Positions 34,938 to 46,900 of a stretch of 64,000 nt of DNA are shown one piece after another. Location: contig OX377201.1 of the NCBI GenBank assembly GCA_947396885.1, positions 69,042,983 through 69,106,982 on the forward strand, in the 5' to 3' direction. This stretch comes from Heligmosomoides polygyrus polygyrus (lineage: Eukaryota; Nematoda; Chromadorea; Rhabditida; Heligmosomidae). The notes beneath the pieces were generated by a model. That model was not told the origin of the DNA. It ran no database searches and was given only the letters and a program-made list of their open reading frames with translations. The stretch's first letter is position 1. Each line of letters opens with the position of its first letter. The position numbers were made by a program, and so were the translations under genes.

Positions 34938-37900
34938 CCATTTTCATTAGCGTCTGTCCCGCTTGGTGGCAGGGTCTGCTCTTCTCATAAGTTGACACCA
35001 ATTCTCCCGACCAAATGCTTGATCAGGGTGCACGCCAGCCATCTTTAAGTCCATGTGCAACGATTCTAGCCAACGTTGCTTTGGGCGTCCCCTGAGCCGC
35101 TTTCCAGAGACCTCTAGGTTCAACCTTATCTTCCGGACGGTGTCGTCATTAGCGCAAAGGACGTGACCGTACCATCGAAAGAGAACTTCGCTCAGCTTCT
35201 CGGCTATCGGGGCAACACCGAACCTGTCGTATGGTGTCGTTGCGAATACGGTCCAAACGCGTAACTCCAACCGTCCACCGTAGCATTTTCGTCTCCATTA
35301 CACTGAGGCGGCTTTCAATTTCCTTCGTCACGGGCCAGCACTCAGCACCGTACGTCGCTAATGGGCGAACGAGTGTTCTATGAACCTTTGATATGAGGTG
35401 CTCAGGTATTGTCCTGTCGCAAAGCACCCCAGTCAACGAGCGCCATTTGGACCAGGATGAACTCACATGTGCGTTCACCTCCAACTTTAGGCTGCCTTCG
35501 GACGCGATCCTTGATCCGAGATACTTGAAAGATGTAACTCGTGATTGCACTACACCTGTGCCTGGCGCTCGAGTTCGGTTTTATCTTCACATGCAAGCAT
35601 GACGTTGTCAGCATAGGGCAGCGTCCAAGGTGCTGCCATCTGGAGATCTGGTGAGATCGCTTCCATCACGACCACGAGAGCAGTGGGGATAGCGCAGATC
35701 CCTGGTGCACCCCTACAGAAATGGGAAATTTGATCGAGGTGCCCGCTGGCGCTCGCACTCGACTCCTTGAGCAAGAGTACAGAATGCGCACCCACTCAGT
35801 AAGCTCTTCAGGGATACCATGTTCTCGCAACGCGTACCATATAACTTCTCGCGGAACGTGATCGAAGGCCTTCTCCAAGCCCAGGGAGGCAAAATGCACC
35901 GGTTTCTGTTTCTCGCGGCGCTTCTCTAGCAGAAGACGTACGGCGTGAGTGGCATCGACGGTGCCACAGCCAGAGACGAAACCACACTGATTCGTGGAAA
36001 GCTGGACGACATCCCAGATACGTCCATCGACAATTCGCTCTAAGATTTTCATGGTGTGCGAAAGAAGGCGAATTGGACGGTAACTAGCGCAGTCCGGGAC
36101 TGCCCTTCTTCTTCCAAATCGGAATGGTCGTGCTTTGCTGCCAGCTCTCGGGCACTTCTCAGCAACAACCTGGTTGAAAAACTTCGTCATCCAGTCAGCA
36201 AGGCACCAGCCCTTCACTTTCACAGGTCGGCTGGCAGGTCATCGGGACCAGTGGCTTTACCTGACTTCATCTTCCTCAGGGCTGCTTCGGTTTCACTCAC
36301 AGTGATGTTCCGAACGGGACCGTATACAGGAGATGCAAAACGAATAGCAGGTTGGGCAAATCCAACATTCGAGATCTCCTCGAAGTAGTCGTGTCATCGC
36401 CCTCTTACGATCCGTCAGAAGATGACCGTTCTCGTCGTTAATGCTGAAGAACTTCTCGATGTCTTCTGCTTGGCGACAGCGAGCTTTGACGAGTGGGTAA
36501 AGATAACGCTCACCATCGCGTGTTTCCAGTTTTTCGCTCACATCAGCGTAGTGCGCGGCTTTAGCAGCGGCCACTGCCTTCTTTGCCGCTTTCTTCGCTT
36601 CTCGATAATTCCGCCAATTATGGACTGTTTTATCACCGATGAATACGTTGTCACCGTCGGCAACCGAATGCGAGAAATAACTGTCGCTTCCTTCTCTTTC
36701 AGTCGCCACCATTTGATTCTAGCCGTCCCGCATCGCTCAACACGTTTCCACCTCGGAGGTGTGACCTTCAGCGAGCAGATCAGTGGACGGTGTTGCGTGG
36801 CAACCGTCTCATACGGCACCGTCTTCGCATCTGTGACTTGGCCTAACAAGGACATAGTCGATATGCGTTTTGGCGTTCCCGCTATAAAACGGGATGAGGT
36901 GGAAGTCACACTTTCTAAATTTCGTGTTCACGATGGTGAGATCATGTGAGTCTGCACACTCAAGTATACGCTCACCATCGGCGTTGCGCGACCCATATCC
37001 AAAACCATCATGACAGCTGTAGCCGTCTTTCGTTGCACCGACGTGACCATTAAGGTCACCTGCCACGACAACCATATCTTCTGACGGCACTTCCGCTGTC
37101 TTCCCAACAAGAAGGGACAAGAACTCGTCCTTGGTTTGCTCGGAACAGCCAGTCTGCGGAGCATATGCAGAGAAGAAATGACATCGTCGCTGTTCTGCGG
37201 CGACAACAATCTTCATCAAGCGGTCATCGAAACGTTCCACGCTTGCTGTCGCGTCGCGGAAACGTTCGGAGACGATCATACCAACAGCGCTGGTGGTCCT
37301 GGGACTTCCACATAGAACGCCCTTGAAGCCTCGTCCTGTCCCTTGATTTGCGGTAGGACCACCTCGTTTCTGCACCGCACAGAAATCAACTCTTCTTCGC
37401 TCCAGTGTTTCTTCCAACTCGCACGAACGGCCCGTCAACGTACCCACATTCAACGTTGCTACACGGGTCTTGCCTACGTTGCGGGACTTTCGGACTAGCT
37501 CAGTTGCCCCGCGATGCCGTCCTCGCATCAGGGACCCTCGCATACTTTCCACACTCGCCGGGCTTTGTGAGTGCGCGTCGGCTCCCTCAGACGCCGTAGC
37601 ACTATCTCGAGGAACTTGAACTGTCATACACCACGTGATGTGACATGGGTCTTCGTAGGCCGGCCTGTCACATGGGCCTGTCGCCCGCAATCGACTGTCC
37701 GCGATTAGCTTAGCTCCCATAGGGAGCAGTTTCCAGTGGCACCACGTGGAGGAACGGACATCGCCACCCCGACGGGCCACTCATGTAGACGAAAACAAGG
37801 CAGCATAATTTTTGACATTTACACGCCACTAAATAAACTCGGAGAAGAACCAACCTTCAAATCTATTCCAATTGCCTTGAATTCATCAGGACGAATGTCG

Positions 37901-40900
37901 TTAAAGCGATCTCTTTTCGACGTGTCGGGTTGGTAAACAGGATCATTGAAGCTGTCATCCTCACAAGCATTTTCATTTTCCGAAGCGGCAAACGCATCAT
38001 GATCCTGCGGCAGTGATGGCGTAGTCGTTGGCTGTTCAACAGGCTTGATGACTTCTTGCTGACCACCGGCCCTGAAGAAATCCAAGAAATAGACACGTTG
38101 AAAACGGACGGACTAGCGCGAACATAAAACCAAACCGGACTCACTCTTCTGGAAGCGCACGAAATCCTCCAAACGTTGTTAGCCATTCGTCAGAAACCCC
38201 ACCATCAACGTCAGGCTGAGGAGTTGGTGGTTTCGGCTCTTCAGCTGGCACTGTTCTCTTGAGGACACCAGTGAATTTTGCTTCAGTGCCGCTATTCGAT
38301 TCACTAACCTCCAACTTGACACCGGGATATGGGCCCTAGAAGTCCACAGCAAAATGACAATAAAAGTTCGGAAAATTTAAGGCTGCTAAGCTTTTGGCGA
38401 CAAACCTTATGGATTAGTCCTGGCTTGACAAAATTTTCAACTTTGTAATCGGAGAGCGATTTGCGTGGCACTGGTTTACGAGCAAATATGTCTGCTTCTC
38501 CACGGGTTGTCGTACGCGCATTTCCAATCGCGAAGCGATTTTTTAACACGAACGGAGTATGCGTTTCCATTTTCACAAAATACCTAAGGCAGACAAACAA
38601 ATAGGCAAAGGTTCGTCAGTCGCATGAACAGAAAAACTCACTCAGTGTCCACGGGTTCAACCTTAATGTCAGCCTCAGTCTTGATCCTTCTCTCCTTTTT
38701 CCTCGGTGGACCCTCCGTGGTGTCGAGTTTGCTTTTGCCTCAAAGAAACACTAAATTCATGGATAGCAATACTTGCCAACTGACATGGACTCTAGCAGGG
38801 CATCTTACAGACAAATGATTTCGGCACACCTATTTTCCGACCGCCATCACTCACCCTTGCGACTCGCTACATCAACACTCGGTGTGGCATTTGGATCAGC
38901 TGATGGTGCAAAGACATCATCAGCAGGCCTCTCCGTGGTAGAACGGACTTCCTCTTCAACGTGAGCATAAGCATCATCACTAGGAAACGCGAAATCTCCA
39001 GCGCCACCGAAATCACTGCAACACAAACGTACTTCCTTTTTATCTTGACCTAGAGCGTTGAATCACGAAGTGAGAACACTTTTCTGATATTTTGTTCAGC
39101 AGCGGAGCACGTTCTAGCTCTCCTAGAAAACAAGTCAAACAAATTCACAACACACTCAGTCACATTCTCGCACGAAGTCACACAGGCTTCCATTAGTTTT
39201 CCTCTGCATTTATACTGAGGATCGCAGCACACTATCCTTTTTACCAGATCATCGGTATCTATTGCAGCACATAAACATGTCAGTTTGTTGACCTTTTCCT
39301 ATTAGCGCATTAAATAGTAAGCTACCCCGCCGTCCTTTTTCCCCAGGACATGGCACAGCGAGTGCATATGCTCAACCATCCTGACGCGAACTAAGGGTCT
39401 GTTCATAACCGACGACGGCGGCGACAAGACTTGGAGCAAAGGAGATAAATTAAATTGGTTACTATACTGGCTTTCTGGTTTCTCTTTCTTTTCCTTCCTT
39501 TCCAATGTTCTCTTCCTATGCCCTTTTACTTCGATTGCTACGTAGCTGGCGTTTTTGTTTTCCTTTGTTGCTGCTCTTGGCGGTTACCCCAGTGGTCTCT
39601 TATGGTCTCTTAGGAGCCATTCTGTGACACGGAGACCCCATCTATCGTACTTTCGTCGAAGCAGGTGTCCGGTCCAGCGATATTTGGACTTCTTCATGTA
39701 CTGCAGCGGATCAGCTAATTGTGACTTCTCCCTTAGCTCCGAGCTTCGTAGGCCTTCTTGCCATTGCTAACAAAGGCTTCTCCCCAGAAGATATCTCTCC
39801 AGTGATGCATGGTTTGCATTGCTCTGGCGATTGTCTTGTTTTCCGGTCAAGTCTCCGTCGCGTAACACATCGCAGGCAATACAGAGGCGTTGAATATCAA
39901 GGCCCTGAGGTTGGCATCCTTGACCTGATCGGCAACTTCGCGAATCGAACTAAAGTCTATACATGCTGCGCGTCTCCTGCGGGCGATTTCAGGAGCGAGG
40001 TCGTTATCCATGTTCAGCTCTCTTCCTCGATAGACGCAGGAGTCGACTTGTTGTAGAGCGAGTCCATTTAACCTTACGAGTCCCGTGTCACATCACTGGT
40101 TGACCATAAATTGCGTTTTGGACATATTCATGTCCAATCCAGAGTTCATACCTGCCACATTGAGCTCGTTCAGCATCTCCTCGACTTCTGCCGGGCTGGT
40201 AGAGATGAGAACAATATCGTCGGCGAAGCGAAGATTGCTGATCGGTTTACCGTCCACAGGTTAGCCCTTATCGTCCCAGTTCAAGTCCTTCATTGCATCC
40301 TGGAGTGCCGCTGTGAATAACTTAGGAGAAATCGTGTCTCTCCGCTGCACTCCTTTCTTGATAGGAACTTTAAGCTTTCGATCGAACAACTGGATGGTAG
40401 TCGATGTGTTCGAGAAGCATTCGTCGAGAAGTCGGTTCTAGGGCGATGGTATGCCAGCATGCACAAGCGCGTTAAGAATGGCGTTGATTTCCACAGAACC
40501 GAACGCCTTCCGACAATTCACGAAGAGAAGGACAAGTGTATTCGCGGCTCCTTTCGATGAGCTGTGAGACAGTCTGAATATGGTCTATGCAGGAGAAATA
40601 TTTGCGAAACCCTGCTTGCTCCACTGGCTGATACTCATCCAAGCAACGCTCCATATGGTTAAGCTGTATCTTGGTGAAGATGTTGTACACGACCGAGAGA
40701 ATACTGATGGGTCGATAGTTGTCAATATCCTCCTTCTGACCTTTTTTGAAAATTAGAACTACTTTCGATTCTTTGCACCCAGTGAGGCAGAGAGCGGAGT
40801 CTGCCTAACCGGATGCAAGCTGTCAGAGATCGAGCGGTCTAGAAGAGTTATTGTCTCCGCTGAGATCTTCAGCCGACAAAAGGACTATCAAAGAATCAGA

Positions 40901-43900
40901 GTAAGCTGTTGCTGTTGATGTTATGCCCAGTTGTATTTGACATGCTTATGCATGTAATAAATGTAAGTATAAATGTAAAATGACTTTGACAAATTGTATT
41001 GTTACGGCCAACATAGTCATTTTGCCTTCGGTATTATGTTCGGTTGCTAACCTTGTCTTCAACTTGTTCCTAGATGGAGAACAGGCTAGTTTTCGTTGCG
41101 TAAGGTAAAGTCGCTCGTCCATGAAACCATCATTGCCTCGCCTACATATTTCTGGGTAGACGATACCTGTGCATAATCTCTCCGTAACGTTTTCGTCCAT
41201 TCTGTACCGTTCTCATGACAACCTTATCTGCGAACCCGGTCGACAAGTATTGCTTTGATCGACATCACTGCACATCCATGATTCCAAACTCCGAGTAGTC
41301 ATCAAAAAATTTCTCCCAAACTTCCACCAGGGAATACTCGGGGTGCTGGTCACAAATGACTTCCGGCTTTAGAATTATGGTGAATAAAGAAATCTACGGC
41401 AGCTATAGGTGAGCAAGGTTGGCGGAGTCGTTACCACCGATTTCGACGAAACTTTGCTGTTGGGTATTATTTTGAGCTGTTGCTCTGAATCTGTCATTCG
41501 TTGTTTAAATTATCAAAGTTTTTGTGTCCACTTTCTGCTACACACTGGAATTGAATCTCTTCTGACATCGTGCCATGGTTCAGTGAACATGTGCATGTAC
41601 AAGTAAAGAACATGTAAATATATTATAGCCACAGCTATTGTCTCCTCTGCAGAGATGGGCGTATTTCATTTTCGTAATCAGCAGTTCAAAGCAACCTTCA
41701 TGGCGAAAGCTTTTCCAAATCAGTGGTAATGACCATGTCAGCGTTACTTACTCCTGTATGCCGTAGCCTACCATATCTCACCATAATATTAAAAAAGGAA
41801 ACCCTGATGGGCGAATCAGCTAATGCCGTCAAAGCACAACGACCCCTCTAATACATTTCTACTATGTTCTATTGTAGAGTTTGGAGTGATAATCATTACT
41901 CTGGCATGGACATCAGTTTTCCACGTTACTGTAGGCTGCTATAGTAGACTATATTCAGTATGGACTAGTGAAGTGGTAGAAGCAGAATAACAACTTCACC
42001 AAAATTTCATCTAGGATTGTTCTTGGCTCGGTCACCAATGTTGGATAAGCTTTTGCCATATGAATTTGTTTAGCGCTACTTCCGCCTCTATATAGAATCT
42101 TGGAAAAGCAGCACGATTAGGTAAATAAAACGGCGATACTGATGGAGTTTCTTCACAATAACTATACTTATTGTAACTCCGGTGATCTATACTAATGTCA
42201 GAATCGGATGCCGCGTTCAAGATCAGCTTGAAACTTGAAAACCATTGCAGTCTTCTCAGACCCCTACAACAATCAATAGGTTACTTTGAAAAACTTCAAG
42301 GAAATTTAATTGACCTAACTCGTAAAACTGGGCCTTACTAGGGAAGGATTTCAACCTCCCATGGAACTTCAACGTTGAGACCAGAGTCGTTAGAAAGAGC
42401 TCGGGATGGCGATTACGAGTACAGTTGTCAATATTTCAAAATGAAACTCCTGAGCGAGTTATGGCCTGCCGAAATCGGGTGGCCTCACCACAGGCTGGCC
42501 GTGCGACACAGCTGGCGCTAGAGTGATGAGCCATCGGAGCTCCGTAAGAAGAGCATGCCAGCTGCAGCGGTGGCGCAGGAGTAGTGCTCCTGCTCGTCAG
42601 GTGTGACATCGTTATCGTCCCACTGCTGCCGGTTTTTTTCAAATCATAATTTATCTTCGAAATGACCTTTTAATCTGAATTATGCCACGTATCATGATTA
42701 AATGGCCGAGAAAACTACCATACATGATTGTAAAAATGATTGAAGGCAAAAAACTGCTACGGGGATATTTGTATACACTATATTGCACAAATAGAATCCC
42801 AGTCTTATATTGAACCAGCGTCGGTTGCGGGCTTCGCCCGCACCCGACTCTGGCCCGGCGGGCCACGCTAGGCTAGCCGGCTTCGCCGGCGTCGTGTGTG
42901 GTGAGCCATGTGGGGTCAGAAACCCAACCCAACCTCGATCCCGCTAGGGTCCCCACAACCCAGCGTCGGTTGCGGGCTTCGCCCGCACCCGACTCTGGCC
43001 CGGCGGGCCACGCTAGGCTAGCCGGCTTGGCCGGCGTCGTGTGTGGTGAGCCATGTGGGGTCAGAAACCCAACCCAACCTCGATCCCGCTAGGGTCCCCA
43101 CAACCCAGCGTCGGTTGCGGGCTTCGCCCGCACCCGACTCTGGCCCGGCGGGCCACGCTAGGCTAGCCGGCTTGGCCGGCGTCGTGTGTGGTGAGCCATG
43201 TGGGGTCAGAAACCCAACCCAACCTCGATCCCGCTAGGGTCCCCACAACCCAGCGTCGGTTGCGGGCTTCGCCCGCACCCGACTCTGGCCCGGCGGGCCA
43301 CGCTAGGCTAGCCGGCTTCGCCGGCGTCGTGTGTGGTGAGCCATGTGGGGTCAGAAACCCAACCCAACCTCGATCCCGCTAGGAATGCTTCCTTACCCAG
43401 CGACGGCTGCCGGCTTCGCCCGCACCCGACGCTGAGTAAGGAAGCATCCCTAGCGTTGATAGCGAAAAAGTGCAGAAAAGAGTAACCGGCCGTCCTTGTG
43501 CACAATGGAGAGAGATTCGGTATTTGAGGACAGATTCGTCAACAGAGTGGGGTAATGGTCAAGGTAGGGCTGTAGACATAGAGGAAAATTGAACGGAAAA
43601 AAAGCCATCTGCGATGCAAAATAATAGTAAAAATGTGCAAAAAAGAGCAGCCTGTTGTCATACTGCACAGTGGAAAAGGATTCAATTTATTATGGAGTCG
43701 TAGCTTCCCTGGTAGTGGGGTAGTGGTAAAAGTATGGCGACAAACATAGAGGTAAATTGAAACAAAAACGGCTTATGTGAGGCAAAATAGCAAAAAAACA
43801 ATACAGAACGGAGCAACCCGTTGTCGTACTGAACAGTGGAAGAGGATTCAAATTCTGTTGTAGCAGCAACGCTGGTAGTGGGGTAGTGGTAAAAGTATGG

Positions 43901-46900
43901 CAGCAAAAATAGTGGAAGGTTGCACCACACAGGAGAGCTGGGAAGGAACACTGAGGTGTGACCACTAGAGACGTATTGGGAAGAGACCTCTTTCGAAATC
44001 ACCCTACGTCAGGCAGTCGATGGTAGTCGATGGTAAACAACAGTGGTGGTTGGGAAGAGACCTCTTTCGAAATCACCTTACGTCAGGCAGTCGATGGCAG
44101 TCGATGGTAAACAACATTGGTGGACAACTGTCAAGCGTCTTCGCTTGGACAACTGGCAACCGCACCGCAAACTTGGGTGATTAAACCGGCTAGCTAGCCA
44201 GTGTACGAATTGCGGGTGGCTAACATCGGACAAAAAACCCTTCCTCTTTTATATATGGGGGGATAACTAGAGGTGTTTCTAACAACCTTGGAATTCGGAG
44301 AACAAAGGAAAACAATTGTGAAGCAGACATGTTGCTACCACACTGCGCATCTTATAAATGCAGCCTCTCCACAACCAGCAACAAAACAGTCAATTGTAGC
44401 AAGACCAAACAAATATTCACCAGGAGTGACAAACACACCTGGGTGATCATCAATGTAACCTGCCTTATGCCATGAGTATTTCAAAAAATTTGAAAACCTA
44501 GCGGCACAAAACATATGGTAAATCTGCGGTAGAACCTTTAGTAGGATCTCTTTCCGGGTCGTTGAGTTCCACGCTATTTGCCATAGTAAACGACCTGACC
44601 CTTTCCATAACGGTTTCCATCGGGCCGAAGAAAAACACGTCTAGAGGTTGAATCAGCGATGTAGCCCCGGCAGGAATATTGCGCACAGTGATTTGACAGC
44701 CTTCAAAGATGCTCACAACAGTAAAACAGCAAGATTATTTCATTAATGTGTTAAGAGATGACTTCCACATCAATCAGAAGTGCAGTAGATCAACAACATT
44801 TTGTTCTCCTTCATCATACATTCTACTTACCTTTTTGCTTCACACATTTTTTTTGCTTTGTTTCTCGAATGTCAAGGTTATTAGAAACACCTGTAGTTGT
44901 TCAATATATGATTAGGACTCTATTTGTGCAAAATAGTAAATAAAAGTGTCACCATAGCAGTTTTTTGCCTTCAAGCATTTTTAAAACATGTATGGTAGTT
45001 TTCCCGGCTATTAAATCAGACACCTCCATAATTCAGAATAAAAGTACATTTCGAAGATAAACTATGAATTGCAAGAAACGCGTAGCAGTGGGACCAAACC
45101 GACGACATCGCACCTGGCGAGCAGGCGCACTACCCCTGCGCCACCGCCGCAGCTGGCAGGCACGAATCTCCAATGGCTCACCACTCTCGCGCCAGTGGGG
45201 TAGCATGGCCAGCCTGTGGTGAGTCCACCCGATTTCGGCAGGGCATAACTCGCTCAGGAGTTTCATTTTGCAATTTTGACACCCATATTCGTAATCACCA
45301 TTCCGAATTGTTTCTAATGATCCTGGTCTCAACTTGAAGTTCGATGGGAGGTCGAAACCCTTCCCTAATTAGTAGGCAAACGCGACCAACATCGCACAAT
45401 GAGTAGTCGAGAGGACGGTATTCGGAGTTAATGGTTTCCGCAAGCGAGTGGGCCAAGAGAACAGAGCTGCCAACGATCGAAGATCAGAAATGCTATCGCA
45501 TGTATCAAGTCGTCGAAAGTTAAGTGCGCCGATCACGAAGTGCGATTCTGTGACACTTCACAACTGGCTGGCTTAGTACGCGGAGTGTCAATAAACAGCG
45601 AACTCTCTCCAGCGCGTTGGTCGGGCTTCTTCGTGAAACCTCAACACAAAAGGTTTCGTGGCCTCGTATCGCTCGAACGTGGAGAACCCACTAGACCATT
45701 CTCCCACGCGAGAGGGACGAATGGAGACGCTGCTGGCGTCCACTCGAGTAATTCGACTCTTAACGGAAGGAAAGGCGATATGACGATAAGATGATATTGA
45801 GAGGATTCAGTACAGCACTCTGTGATATCTCCATCTCAAACTGCCATTGCGACATGGTACCATCCTCCTTATATAATAAATAGTTAAATAAAAGGCATGC
45901 GTTCAACACATCAAAGAAAGTGGGTCCAAGAAATACGCCTCGGTGGCAGTATTAAGGCGTCGAAATGCTCTGCATTCGGTAAGAGCTTGCCGCCTCTTTT
46001 CTGTCGGTGACATGGGTTGTTTCGGCATATGCCTTTTCACAAGACAGATATGGTTGACTAACAATTCGTTTCGCCCATATGCGTATTCTAAGCCCCCCGA
46101 AGGCTGTATATTTTTCTATTACACCAAGTTCCTTATTTACTAAACGTCTTCTATTGCTGTAATGCCAATATACATAGTCAGCAAAGACGAAAACTGAAAA
46201 GTATATAGTCTTACTCACTCCATATCCGGTTCATCCACTCTTTCTTCTTCGTTGATTTCACAGGCACCAGGGTCAGTGTGAAAGGCGGCGGACGAATTCG
46301 TAAGGACAGGAGCGTCGCCGTTGGAGAGCCGACACTTCTGGATAGCCAGTGACCGCCTTGATATCTTAGGCAACGAACGCCTGTCACGAAACGATTTCTC
46401 CTCTGGTTTGCCCATGCGCGATGTGAGGGTGGTAATCGCCTCGTTGAGTCGCTGCTGCCAGTTGGCTCGATCTACCTCCACCTCTTCGTCGCCGACGGTT
46501 TTGAAATACAGTGAGTCTGCAGTGATTTTCTTCGATGCTTCTTGAATGTCACGCTGAAGTTGCAGTAGGCTGCCTTCCCTGAATGAAGTCGCACGATTCA
46601 TTTCTCCTTACAAATGGGAAGCAGCAATGTAGGTAACTAAACATACAGTCTTGGGTAGCAACAGCAGCGGAAGTACTGCTTCGAAAACTCAAGTGTTGAG
46701 CTGTGCAGACTCCATGGGTCTATGCGATAGAACTTCTGAAAAATCTGATGGCATCTAACCGAGGGACCATCTAAGCGCCTGGATGGACGTTAGCATGGTA
46801 CCTAGGCGATGAAAATAAAGCGCGTAGCACGCAATGCTCTAAACCATAATAACAAATCGCACGCACCGACACTTCGCCACTGTCACGTATACCATTGTAT

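Larger units (their letters stand above)
42325..45380. mobile_element. Composite fold-back element E2 (inverted arms, satellite, transposase relic)
   Basis: The left arm (42,325-42,815) and right arm (44,885-45,380) are inverted copies, sharing AAAATGAAACTCCTGAGCGAG and the tract around GGCAAAAAACTGCTA. The core holds a 145-bp satellite, a second tandem repeat (43.5-43.95 kb), a 70-bp duplication (43,976-44,110) and a DDE transposase relic. Both arms contain a tRNA-like module pointing inward. It lies wholly inside the 7.2-kb intron of the dpy-26-like gene. Confidence 0.65.

Noticed and set aside
36422..36949. 175-codon plus-strand ORF.
   Set aside because: Antisense of the RTE element, whose minus-strand frames contain the endonuclease and reverse transcriptase motifs.
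42898..43382. Three identical 64-residue ORFs.
   Set aside because: They are produced by the 145-bp satellite; the unit length is not a multi-ple of three, so no repeated protein can be encoded.
42820..43395. CRISPR-like regular array.
   Set aside because: Whole 145-bp units repeat with no unique spacers, in a eukaryotic intron.
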